From Nonlabens dokdonensis DSW-6 (GTDB lineage: Bacteria; Bacteroidota; Bacteroidia; Flavobacteriales; Flavobacteriaceae): a stretch of 64,000 bases of DNA. The stretch's first letter is position 1, and each line of letters starts with the position of its first letter. The notes beneath the pieces are model-generated. The model ran no database searches, was not told the origin of the DNA, and was given only the letters and a program-made list of their open reading frames with translations. Shown here in pieces: positions 54,609-63,500 of the stretch. Where the stretch lies: assembly GCF_000332115.1 (NCBI RefSeq), contig NC_020156.1:2109501-2173500 (forward strand), in the 5' to 3' direction. A program made the position numbers and the translations under genes.

Positions 54609-54627
54609 GTGGTACCTCCAGTACCAC
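54609..54627 (-). other. Candidate attL: tRNA-3'-end-like hairpin
   Basis: GTGGTAC-ctcca-GTACCAC is a perfect 7-bp hairpin. Read on the minus strand its second half, CTGGAGGTACCAC, resembles the 3' T-stem/acceptor end of flavobacterial tRNAs, and it is followed by a terminator. No complete tRNA is here; upstream minus-strand sequence does not form a T loop. With an integrase gene 190 bases away, this is best read as the left attachment remnant, with the intact tRNA expected beyond the right end. Unproven. Confidence 0.45.
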
Positions 54628-54763
54628 GTTAAATCCAACCTTGTTAAACGTAAATGAACTCAAATATACTAACAGTAGCTTATTGAGTCTTACACAGCCT
54701 TAATGTCAATTCTTTTTAATATCACAGAAATTTATAATTGCTCATCAATTGTTGTCCCTTTTG

Positions 54764-54794
54764 TTGTCTCTGATCTCTCAATAGCTTATCTTTA
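54764..54794 (+). promoter_or_regulatory. Bacteroidota-type promoter for the integrase
   Basis: TTG at 54764-54766 and TATCTTTA at 54787-54794 are 20 bases apart; the GTG start at 54815 follows after 20 bases. Confidence 0.45.
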
Positions 54795-54814
54795 GTAATC
54801 TAAAAAAATATAAA

Positions 54815-56143
54815 GTGAGTAAAGTCAAGAGAACAACTGGTTCGATAAATTTCCGATTAAAAAAGGGTGCAAATATAGAGCAATCAATCTATATGGACTT
54901 TTCAAACGGTAGAGATTTTCGTTTAAAATATAGTATCGGATATGCAATTGATCCTAAGTATTGGGATTCTGCGAAAAAAAGAGTGAAGAATGTCGCTGTC
55001 GTTAGGAATAGTAATGAAATTAATGACTTAATGAGAGATTTAGAATCAGAGACTTTTGATTATGTGTCTGATTGTGACTCCAAACAGATTGCTTTTACTC
55101 GCAATGATTTAAAAGAGCATCTTAAACGATTTACAAATAAGTCTAGTGAGATTATTGAAGAGCAAGAGCCAACAACTTTTTTAGAATTTATCGAGAGTCA
55201 CATCAATAGAAAAGAAAAAGAGCTGCCTGTTTCTAAGGGAAGGTCAATAAGTGCTACTGTTAGTACTTACAAGCAGACTCAAAACCATCTCATACAATTT
55301 GAAAAAGAGTCTGGTTATAAACTTGATTTTAATACTATTGATGAGGAGTTTTACTCAGAGTTTTTGGACTATATGAATAATAAAACGTATGGGAAGGATG
55401 ATGATAAGTATTATAGTATCAATACTATTGGGAAACAGATAAAAAACCTTATTGGGTTTATGAATGCTGCATTATATGCTGAGTTACATACTAATTTCAA
55501 GTTTAAAAAGTTTAAGGTTTCTAAAGAAACGACTACGGCAGTTTTTCTAACAATGGATGAACTGATAACACTCTACAAAACTGAATTAGATAAAACTCAT
55601 TATATTTTAGCAAGAGATGTATTCTTAATTGGTTGTGAAATTGGACAGCGTATTAGCGATTATCACGACTTAGCAAGTCAAGAGATTCAAATTAATGATG
55701 GGGTTAATTACATAAAGATTAAACAAGAAAAGACAGGGAAAGAAGTCCTATGTAGAATTACGCCTGTCATCCAACAAATCATGGATGATAGATATAATGG
55801 CGAATTACCACCTAAGATTGCTCCTCAGAAATTGAATGATTATATTAAAAAAGTAGCTCAAAAAGCAAAAATCAATCGAAAAATAAAAACTGAACAGACA
55901 ATTGGAGGTAAAAAAATTACAAAATATACTGAAAAGTACAAACTCATAATGAGCCATACAGCCCGTAGAACCTTTTGCACACTTAAATATAAATCTGGTA
56001 TGGATGTCCATCATATTATGGAGTTAAGTGGACATACTACAACAAAAGAGTTTTTAAAATACATCAGAGCTCCTAAAGACGATATAATAGCTCAAATAAC
56101 AAGCACGAAAGAGTTTGAAAGCACTTCTATACCTATTGAGTAA
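54815..56143 (+). CDS. int: Tyrosine-type site-specific integrase
   Basis: 442 residues: an N-terminal arm-binding domain, a SAM-like core-binding domain (~120-235) and a catalytic domain with R279 (CEIGQRISD), H381-x-x-R384 (SHTARRTF), H407 (LSGHTTT) and Y416 (FLKYI), the complete R-H-R-H-Y set. It would integrate and excise the element. The GTG start gives MSKVKRTTGS; the promoter lies just upstream. The layout matches Bacteroidota phage-integrase/IntDOT-like proteins. Confidence 0.92.
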   Translation: MSKVKRTTGSINFRLKKGANIEQSIYMDFSNGRDFRLKYSIGYAIDPKYWDSAKKRVKNVAVVRNSNEINDLMRDLESETFDYVSDCDSKQIAFTRNDLKEHLKRFTNKSSEIIEEQEPTTFLEFIESHINRKEKELPVSKGRSISATVSTYKQTQNHLIQFEKESGYKLDFNTIDEEFYSEFLDYMNNKTYGKDDDKYYSINTIGKQIKNLIGFMNAALYAELHTNFKFKKFKVSKETTTAVFLTMDELITLYKTELDKTHYILARDVFLIGCEIGQRISDYHDLASQEIQINDGVNYIKIKQEKTGKEVLCRITPVIQQIMDDRYNGELPPKIAPQKLNDYIKKVAQKAKINRKIKTEQTIGGKKITKYTEKYKLIMSHTARRTFCTLKYKSGMDVHHIMELSGHTTTKEFLKYIRAPKDDIIAQITSTKEFESTSIPIE

Positions 56144-56146
56144 ATC

Positions 56147-57010
56147 ATGAAAATAAACAATGATATAGACCATAACCTTGACTTTGACTCTTTAGTAAGG
56201 AATTTATTTTGGATTGACTCTGACATTAGACTGATTTCATTTTTTACCTCTTTATATTGTCTTCCTATGCCGATAGCAGGTTCATTGGATACAATAAATC
56301 CTTCATTGTATAAAAAAATACTAGAAGGTAGAATGATTGAGGAAATGCTTGCTGAGTATGAGAAAATGGAATCACAAGTTATTTTAGAGTGTCTTTATAG
56401 AAAGTATAGGAGAAGGTATATGAAGGCTGAATTCATAAATAATCTAAGAGATTTCAAAATCAGGTTTTATCAAAATAAGAGTTTGAAGAAATCAACTTTC
56501 GCAAATGAGTATATAGAGGAATTAATAGAACTTCAAGAGAAAATACATAAACATATCTCTAGCTATGGTAATTCGTTTTCTGAGATCAATCAAACTCATT
56601 TTTCTTTGAATCCGATGAAATTATATGACATTAGAGGGCTTAGGGCGGACTTAGTAAATAACAATCTTATTTCACCGAAGACCAAAACTGTCAATCTTCG
56701 ACAAATTTTTATTTATCGAAAAAACCGAGTTCAGATTAATTGGATTGGTGGAAAAAATAAACTCGCTTGTTTTTTAAAGTTAATGAAAGGTAAAGATGCT
56801 TTTTTAAATAACTATATCTACTCAATAGCTAAATATATTTTTACCATTGAGGGAAACAAGATTGACAATCTAGTTCATCCAAAATCTAAAGACTATAAAA
56901 AGTATAGGGATAATATATCGGCTTTAATAGACCAAAATATATGTCTAAAAGATAAAAGGAACCGATCGTCTTTTTTATCTGACCAAAAGCAAAGTATTAA
57001 AAATCAGTAG
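56147..57010 (+). CDS. Element protein of unknown function (RteC-like tail)
   Basis: 287 residues starting 4 bases after the integrase stop, so co-transcribed. Mostly helical and basic. A segment NRVQINWIGGKNKLACFLKLM resembles a WxGxKxxL stretch seen in proteins next to integrases of Bacteroidota conjugative elements (RteC-like), but I would not name it. Possibly a regulator of excision or transfer. Confidence 0.5.
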   Translation: MKINNDIDHNLDFDSLVRNLFWIDSDIRLISFFTSLYCLPMPIAGSLDTINPSLYKKILEGRMIEEMLAEYEKMESQVILECLYRKYRRRYMKAEFINNLRDFKIRFYQNKSLKKSTFANEYIEELIELQEKIHKHISSYGNSFSEINQTHFSLNPMKLYDIRGLRADLVNNNLISPKTKTVNLRQIFIYRKNRVQINWIGGKNKLACFLKLMKGKDAFLNNYIYSIAKYIFTIEGNKIDNLVHPKSKDYKKYRDNISALIDQNICLKDKRNRSSFLSDQKQSIKNQ

Positions 57011-57083
57011 TTAATGTGATTTTAGCCATTGGTCTTCCCCCCGAACTATTAAATTTTTTAAAATTCACTCTTGTCTGATTGAA

Positions 57084-57091
57084 TAGTTTTG
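57084..57091 (+). promoter_or_regulatory. Candidate -7 box before the HTH-rep operon
   Basis: TAGTTTTG fits TAnnTTTG, 25 bases before the ATG at 57117; the -33 element is unclear. Confidence 0.35.
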
Positions 57092-57116
57092 TACCATAAT
57101 TTAAAAACAATTTATT

Positions 57117-57455
57117 ATGAGCGAAATCGCTATTTCCCGACAAGGGACACAGAACGCCATCAATCTTGTGATTGACTCAATGGCTCAACTATTTTCTGAA
57201 AGAGTTTCAGAGAAATTAAAAGAAACAGGTTTTTTTCCTGTTCAAGAAATCGAGGTCAAAGCAGAGTCAGACCCAAACGAAGATGAACTTCTTAAAGTCC
57301 AAGATGTAATGGACATCTTAAAGGTCAAAAAGGGAGCTATTTATGATTGGAGAAAAAAGGGGATTCTTGTCCCTGACAGTTACGTAGGTCGTTCTCCTCG
57401 TTACAAGAGAAGTACCATAAACGATTATGTAAACACTAAAACTCCAATGATATGA
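57117..57455 (+). CDS. Helix-turn-helix protein (excisionase/HTH_17 type)
   Basis: 112 residues. The C-terminal half (ELLKVQDVMDILKVKKGAIYDWRKKGILVPDSYVGRSPRYKRSTINDYVN) is the winged-helix fold of excisionase-like HTH_17 proteins. The N-terminus is probably a helical oligomerisation part. It overlaps the next gene by 4 bases (ATGA), so it probably controls or assists replication or excision. Function by homology class only. Confidence 0.78.
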   Translation: MSEIAISRQGTQNAINLVIDSMAQLFSERVSEKLKETGFFPVQEIEVKAESDPNEDELLKVQDVMDILKVKKGAIYDWRKKGILVPDSYVGRSPRYKRSTINDYVNTKTPMI

Positions 57456-58429
57456 TTGACTATTTTAAAGGTAGGTTTACCTACAAAAATGAACTAGAAG
57501 AACTACTGAGGGCTAACAAATCTCTTGATTTAAATCAGAAATTTAAAGTAAACGATTCCAGTATAGAGTACCCTTTAAAAACTAATATTCAAAATTTAAG
57601 TATAAAAGTTTATGATGGGTATGCCTCAATAGAGCACTCACTACATACGTTTTTTAATAAAACTATTGGAGATGGAGTTGAAAACTCAAATGACTTTAGT
57701 TTCTGTGATTTACAAGCTAGTCTTGATAGGCTAGAAGAAACACTAGGTTATGACTTAGGGGATATAAGTTTAAATGTTCTGGAATTTGGATTAAATATAG
57801 ATTTAGGAATTAATCCATCCCTGTTTTTAGAACGTTACGTTTTAATGCATAAGTTGAAAACCCCTTGCTATGATCCTAAGAATAACAAAAAAATGCGAAT
57901 TAAAAAATTCACTTATGAAGAGTATGAGATTAAGATTTATGACAAATCACTACAGTTTGCAGGACTAATAAATAATCCTAATATTCTAAGGGTTGAAGTG
58001 AAGTATAAGACTAAAAAGCAACTTAATCGTTTAGGTATTTATAACCTTAATGACCTAAGAAGGTTTGATTGTATTCGTGTTTTATATCATGATTACTTAA
58101 ATAAACTTAGTCACTTAAACATTGTAGATCGTTATGATGGAAATAGGCTAATGACTAAAAAACAATCAAATGAAATTTTGACTTATACACATCCGTCTTA
58201 TTGGATTGATACTAGAGGTAATTTCAGTGCAAGTACTTTTCAAAAAAGGAAAGAAAAGTTTTCTAAACTTGTCAAAAAATTCAATTTAGATAGTTGGAAA
58301 AGTGAACTGTTTAAATTTATAAAAAGTAAGTTTACCCATTTGAGCTATTCCGATTGTGAAACTTATGATTCTGCTCCATTCCTTATGAATGATGAGTACT
58401 ACTATTCCGATAATGTATTAATAGGATAA
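57452..58429 (+). CDS. II/X-family-like replication initiator
   Basis: 325 residues. NVLEFGLNIDLG, EIKIYDKSLQFA and LRVEVKYKTKKQLNRLGI follow the pattern of phage/plasmid replication proteins of the gene II/X type (rolling-circle initiators, where YDK is characteristic). This would allow an excised circle to replicate. Overlaps the HTH gene by 4 bases. The match is by pattern memory, and no metal-binding HUH histidine pair is obvious. Confidence 0.55.
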   Translation: MIDYFKGRFTYKNELEELLRANKSLDLNQKFKVNDSSIEYPLKTNIQNLSIKVYDGYASIEHSLHTFFNKTIGDGVENSNDFSFCDLQASLDRLEETLGYDLGDISLNVLEFGLNIDLGINPSLFLERYVLMHKLKTPCYDPKNNKKMRIKKFTYEEYEIKIYDKSLQFAGLINNPNILRVEVKYKTKKQLNRLGIYNLNDLRRFDCIRVLYHDYLNKLSHLNIVDRYDGNRLMTKKQSNEILTYTHPSYWIDTRGNFSASTFQKRKEKFSKLVKKFNLDSWKSELFKFIKSKFTHLSYSDCETYDSAPFLMNDEYYYSDNVLIG

Positions 58430-58440
58430 ATGATATTATT

Positions 58441-58683
58441 ATGCCAAAGGAATTAAAGCAATCCCTACTAGAAATTGAAGGGGTCATCAGAGTTGAATCG
58501 TATAAAGGGTTTAATGATAAAGGAACGATTAAATGTAAATGTTCCAATTGCGAAGTAAAAATCGATTATGGACACAATTACATTTTAAAAGATGAATCGA
58601 AAATTATGATATGTTATTATTGTAATAAGAAGGTTCACAATGAGAATGCATCAAATTTGAAATTTAAAAAAAATCTAAGTTGA
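58441..58683 (+). CDS. Small zinc-ribbon protein
   Basis: 80 residues with CKCSNC and, 27 residues later, CYYCNKK, giving four or five cysteines for one zinc site, in a lysine-rich context. It starts 11 bases after the initiator gene, so probably co-expressed. May bind DNA or RNA during element replication; no family recognised. Confidence 0.6.
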   Translation: MPKELKQSLLEIEGVIRVESYKGFNDKGTIKCKCSNCEVKIDYGHNYILKDESKIMICYYCNKKVHNENASNLKFKKNLS

Positions 58684-58700
58684 TGAAATATTTAAGATAG

Positions 58701-58732
58701 GAGAGGATAGTCGAAAGAGTGTCCTCTTTTTT
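58701..58732. terminator. Terminator between convergent genes
   Basis: GAGAGGAT-agtcgaaagagt-GTCCTCTTTTTT, short imperfect stem with T run, shared by the zinc-ribbon gene and the minus-strand secreted protein. Confidence 0.6.
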
Positions 58733-59750
58733 ATTGCTCAATTTTTTGTAGATTTTTATAAATAGCCTTTTTCAAGTATTGAGTTGAATTAACTTCTCTA
58801 CCATAGTAAATAAGTATTGTACTAAAATCTTTATTTAAAGCTAATGTGTTGTCCCACCCATCTGTGAATACATAAAGGTCATTCTTAATTCCTTCAAATC
58901 TTAAAAAGCCACCTATTGCAATTGCACTATCGTTTCTTTTGTATTTGATTAGGTTCTTTGAAAAAGATATGTATGATGTTCCGTTCAAAGTGTTTAATTG
59001 CTCAAAATCCCCTGTATTGCTGTTATATTGAAAGTCCTTAATTTGACCAACGGAATAGACACCATTAACAATTTCATTTGGGCTTGATAAGTACCATTTA
59101 GATATTTCCTCAACATTTAAGATAATCTCTTTTAATTTTCTTTCATTGTTTTGCAGTTTTTTTATTAGCTCCTCAACTTGTTTAAAAGGCACATTATCTG
59201 GGTATTGGTCAATTATTAATTGCGGATTTAAAATCTCGATTTGTTTTCTATGAAGTTTAGATTCTTTGTAGTAGCCTTGGAATTGTTTTATGTATTCTAA
59301 ACAGTTATCATAATATTCAAAACTATGATTGCGAACCTCTATTATTTTTTTACTATAATAATCATAGAGTTTCTGTTGTTGATTTCTATACTGCTGTTGC
59401 TTTTGTTGCATACTCGCAGATAATAAATCAAAGTCGTAAACTTCAATAGGATCGCCATATTTTCTAGGTGTGTATTGAGTAAAGTTATCAGAGTTTGACT
59501 TTTGGGAGTTTTTACCATCAAGAAAGCCTCTTTGGTATCCATCCTCATAGCTGTTGCTAGATTCGTTAATAGTTGGTAACGGGGATATAGGTGGGATGGG
59601 TGCAATGCATCCATAAATCTGGTAACAATGACCTTTTTTGTATCCTGTTTGATAACCATTTGAGAATGATGATTGTGCGATACTTATAAAGCTAGTTAAT
59701 AGAATAAGTGAAAAAACTAAATTGTATTTGATATTTAAACTCATAATCAC
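58731..59750 (-). CDS. Secreted protein with GYxxGxxxG motifs and coiled coil
   Basis: About 337 residues (ATG at 59744 fits best; a GTG at 59750 is the outer limit). Signal peptide (LVFSLILLTSFISIAQ), then two similar units, NGYQTGYKKGHCYQIYGC and DGYQRGFLDGK, separated by a proline-rich IPPISPLP; then a glutamine-rich coiled coil (~110-215) and a beta-rich C-terminus. The glycine-zipper-like units occur in other Bacteroidota hypothetical proteins. Downstream of, and touching, a small membrane protein gene. Function unknown. Confidence 0.65.
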   Translation of the reverse strand: MIMSLNIKYNLVFSLILLTSFISIAQSSFSNGYQTGYKKGHCYQIYGCIAPIPPISPLPTINESSNSYEDGYQRGFLDGKNSQKSNSDNFTQYTPRKYGDPIEVYDFDLLSASMQQKQQQYRNQQQKLYDYYSKKIIEVRNHSFEYYDNCLEYIKQFQGYYKESKLHRKQIEILNPQLIIDQYPDNVPFKQVEELIKKLQNNERKLKEIILNVEEISKWYLSSPNEIVNGVYSVGQIKDFQYNSNTGDFEQLNTLNGTSYISFSKNLIKYKRNDSAIAIGGFLRFEGIKNDLYVFTDGWDNTLALNKDFSTILIYYGREVNSTQYLKKAIYKNLQKIEQ

Positions 59751-59948
59751 TTATTTCTTTTTACCCATGAAACTTCCCCAAACAAATAGCGCAAAAACGA
59801 ATAAAACCAAAAGGACTATAAATCTCAATATTCCATAACTACTGGAAGAATTAGTGCCTTCATCAAAAGCGTGTTGAGCGTCCCACTGAGTAGAAGAGCC
59901 ACCTTGTATTATATTGTTTAACATTAAAAATTTCATTGTAGTTGACAT
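59751..59948 (-). CDS. Small single-helix membrane protein
   Basis: 65 residues: a polar N-terminal half, one strong membrane helix (ILRFIVLLVLFVFALFVWGSF) and a basic GKKK end. It is immediately upstream of the secreted-protein gene and probably coupled to it. The shape recalls a filamentous-phage coat protein, but the gene lacks phage company. The two could work as a secreted/membrane partner pair. Confidence 0.6.
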   Translation of the reverse strand: MSTTMKFLMLNNIIQGGSSTQWDAQHAFDEGTNSSSSYGILRFIVLLVLFVFALFVWGSFMGKKK

Positions 59949-60002
59949 GTATGCTTACCCTTTGTGCTAAGATAAGGAGTAAAATTGACTTGTATGTCAA
60001 CT
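59940..60002. promoter_or_regulatory. Divergent start region framed by inverted ATGTCAACT
   Basis: AGTTGACAT (59940-59948) and ATGTCAACT (59994-60002) are perfect inverted copies covering the start codons of both divergent genes, with about 45 bases between. The XRE protein could bind both. Alternatively both genes simply begin Met-Ser-Thr. Confidence 0.4.
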
Positions 60003-60257
60003 CAGGATCAAGAACCTATTGAAATAAGTCAAAGCCAAAGAATAGCTTTTCAAAAAGCCTTTGGAAAAAGGTTAGCAGAGCTGAGAAAAGCAAGTGGTTT
60101 ATCTCAACTTGATCTCGCATCTCTTATTAATGTTGAAAAGACTTCTATATCAAGAATAGAAAATGGTAGAGTCAATTTTACATTTTATACAGCAACTAGG
60201 TTAGCTTTAGCTCTAAACGTTGAGTTGTCTTCTCTTTTTAGTTTTTCTTTAAAATAA
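59985..60257 (+). CDS. XRE-family transcriptional regulator
   Basis: About 87-90 residues; the HTH spans AFGKRLAELRKASGLSQLDLASLINVEKTSISRIENGRVNF. AAGGAG precedes the TTG at 59985 with good spacing, but ATG at 59994 (MSTQDQEP) is more usual. Divergent from the membrane/secreted pair, so likely their regulator and its own. Typical of element-borne control genes. Confidence 0.82.
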   Translation: MTCMSTQDQEPIEISQSQRIAFQKAFGKRLAELRKASGLSQLDLASLINVEKTSISRIENGRVNFTFYTATRLALALNVELSSLFSFSLK

Positions 60258-60312
60258 GGAAAGAGAGGTGTCTCTCAAACATTGGGTTAAATCCCTTTCC
60301 CTAGCTTTTTAA
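60256..60312 (+). terminator. Structured region after the XRE gene, possible terminator
   Basis: Outer arms GGAAAG and CTTTCC enclose hairpins GAGAG-gtgt-CTCTC and GGG-ttaaat-CCC, followed by a T-rich stretch. Could be a compound terminator or a small structured RNA; only pairing was judged. Confidence 0.35.
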
Positions 60313-60389
60313 TTCAAATAGGTAAACAACTAGTCACAACCTATCACTAAAATGAAAATTTGTCTCCTAAAAAAATATATCTTTGATGA

Positions 60390-60554
60390 ATGGAAAAAGA
60401 TGACAAAAAACTATCACTTAGCTTAAAGCAAGTTCAATTGATAATGTCATATCCGATCTACTTTCAGCATACTATTACGCAAGCTGCTTTGTTAGGAGAG
60501 TCAATTGAAGAGGTTGCAGAAGAGCTAGAAAAGGATTGGGCGTGTTTTACATGA
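60390..60554 (+). CDS. Small ORF of 54 residues, unrecognised
   Basis: ATG at 60390 gives a 54-residue product with helical character (SLSLKQVQLIMSYPIYFQHT, GESIEEVAEELEKDW) and an acidic C-terminus. A TATCTTTG box ends about 5 bases before the ATG. It lies between the XRE gene and the convergent large NTPase. Could be a small regulator or partner, or chance; codon use looks plausible. Confidence 0.4.
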   Translation: MEKDDKKLSLSLKQVQLIMSYPIYFQHTITQAALLGESIEEVAEELEKDWACFT

Positions 60555-60570
60555 AACTAAAAATAAACCT

Positions 60571-63500
60571 TTAAGATGTAGGATAAAACCGAATTAATGT
60601 ATCATCTTTTTGTAAATGATAGTTTTTGATAAGCTTGGCTTCTTTAAGTTTTTTTGCAAGTGAAAGAAGTGGGGCTGTATTAGTAAATTTTTGTCTTTTG
60701 GTAGGCTCAAAGATGTTATTATGTCTTAAAGAGATGGAACTCAACAAATGTTGAATTTCTGAATTGCTTAGTTTCTGAAAATGATTATTAAGAATATTAA
60801 CTTTTTCACTAGGCTTAATTTGTGTTTTATAAAAAACACTACTTAGCTCATCGTAAGTTAAATCATCTCTGTTAAATTTATTTGTTATTTTTCCTAAGGC
60901 AATAGAAATGGTATCACTTTCGGTAACTCTTTCTCTATTATATTTTTTAATTAATTGCTCTTTCATTAAATCGTCTACACTTTCCGAAAGTATAAGTCTG
61001 TCAACTTGCGCATTGTCTAAAGTCAATTCTTCTTTTGATAAAGAAAGTAGGATTTCTGAATTATTGTGTTCTAAAAATAAATTATCAAGACCTTGAAAAG
61101 AATCCTCAATTGAAGTAAGATTTTCTTCTGTTAATGATAGATTGTTGTTAATTATTAAAAACTTTACTTTTTCCTCATCTAAGTCGCTTATGTCGATATT
61201 TTTCCATCTTCTATAGGCTAACGGCAACAGCTCCATATATATTGAATAGGGAATTTCATTCAATTTGTTACACTTGATAAGTGACATGCTGAACGATTTT
61301 AGTTTTTTGTCTTCAATACTAATTAAACCATCATCTATTTTTTTTCCTTTAAGGCTTGTAAACACGCTTTCTCGATTTAAATACTCAATCAGTTCCTCAT
61401 CTATTTCTTCATTAAGTTTTAAGTAAATCTCAATTATATTCTGCCAAGAATCACTTACCTTTTCATTCTTCATTAATATTTTACTGATTGATAGGTCTTC
61501 AATGTCCTTAATGTTATTGATTTTCGCCTTTTGCTTTGAGATTATTTTTGCTTTATTATCAATTTTGATATTAGAGTTGTTCAGTAAACGTAGAATCGAA
61601 ATTTCACTTTCTTCTTTATTTTCTGTAATTCGTAATAACACAGATTCAACATACATGTTGATGTTTTTTTCTACATATTCTTTTAAAAACTTACAGTCGC
61701 TTTTTAAGATTGTAGTGTAATTAGCTTTGTCAAGTAAATTAATATCATTAGGTTCTAGTTCGGAATTATAAGCGACAAGTATTTCTCTGATATTTGTAGC
61801 AGATATTACATAGTGACAATTCTCGTAGATGTAATCATATAATGAAACATTTCGCTCATTTTTCTCTATCAGTTTTGAAAACTTAATTCCTAGTAATTGA
61901 ATTAAAACCGCAAGTTTTTGAGCTTGATCTTGTTTAGAAAAAAGGTTGATGACTTTACTGTTTTCTGCTAAATAACTTTTAAACCTTTTGTTTTCTTTAT
62001 TATTGGAAAAATCAGTAGGTTCTGAATGTTGTACAACTAACTTTATGTACTCATCAATTTGTTGTTGAGCAGTTGTGTTATTAGAAAGTAATGGATTCCA
62101 TAATACACCTGTAAAGGTTGAAAGGATTTGAACTAATTCTGGAATTGAACCTGACGTCCTAGCTTTAGATTCTTCATTTGGATTTGTGTAAAACTGTATG
62201 TATCCGTCAACAAATTTAAAAATGTCTCTCTCTTCCTTAGTTCCAGACTTAACTGAACATAACTGTTGAATCAATGTGTTTTTTTTATCTTCAAATTCAT
62301 CGCTCCACATGAGACTATACCCTAAAATATGATAATTAAGTATTTCTTTCCTTGAAAAATATCTATGAGGTATTTCTTTGATTACTTCACTCGGATCAGA
62401 TAAAAAGTAATCGTAATTGCTCATTTGACCACTTTTAATTTTCTTAATGTAATTCTTATCAGTAAGAGTTAGTTTTGCTTCATGAAATAACGTTATGTAT
62501 TCATTATAATTTTCGTCGATATATCCATTAGTAATTAAATTACCCATCAATTCTTCATATTTGAATTTTGATAGATAATTACCTATATCTAACTTTTTGA
62601 ATATTTCAGTCAAAGTCCAAGATTGGATTTCTATTTTGAATTGTTTTTTAGACAAAAGTTGAGATTTAAGTTCTTCTATCGAGTCGTTATCTTTATTTTC
62701 TATATGCTCCTTTCGCTCTAGAAAGCTAAAATCCTTGTTGACTATATTTTGTAATGAACTAAAATCTGAATTACCATTTATTTTAGCGTATTCATACAAT
62801 CCATCGTAAGAATTTCTTCTAAGTTTTCGATAAGTAAAGCTATCTTGTTCTATTAGAACTAATAGATTGTCATCCTGATATAAATGATTAAACCTAAACC
62901 ATTCATTGTTTATTTGAATTTCTATCGCTTCTGTTTGTTCATATATGTTACTTATGTAAATATTTTTTAATTCTTCATATTCATTCACTCTTTCAGATTC
63001 TATACTTTGAATTTGAAATTCTAATTCTTTGATTTCCTTGTTTACTTCTTCGATTAGTTGCTTGACATAGCTTTTTTTACTATTCAGAAAATGGTATAAA
63101 TTTCCTTTTCTTCTTGGTAACAATGTGAAATCGTTAGGATGTAAATTTTTATATAAAATAAGGGCAAATAAATTCTCGAAGTGTATTCCTGATCCCATTT
63201 GAATTTGGTAGATGCTGAATTCTTGAAAAACATTTGTGAGTAACCTCATGTCAATGTCATCGATATAGGTAACTACATCGTCAATAAATTCTTTTTTTAA
63301 TTCACTTTCGAGTTTTTCGGCTTTGAGTAGATTATAAAATTGATCTTTTGCGTTAGAAGGATTAATAAAGGGAATTACAGGTACAATGTAATCAAAGAAC
63401 TTTACTCGTTCGCTAGTCTCAAACATTTCATCTCTGATAGCATATATAAAAACAATCTTTCTATTTTGATTTCTTATTGATGAGGATTTATTTATTAGGA

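Noticed and set aside
54609..54627. Complete tRNA gene
   Set aside because: Only a 3'-end-like fragment is present; no T loop, anticodon arm or D arm can be drawn on either strand.
59751..59948. Filamentous-phage major coat protein
   Set aside because: Topology (polar N-terminus, one helix, basic end) fits, but it is on the opposite strand to the initiator, and no Zot-type ATPase or other assembly gene is visible.
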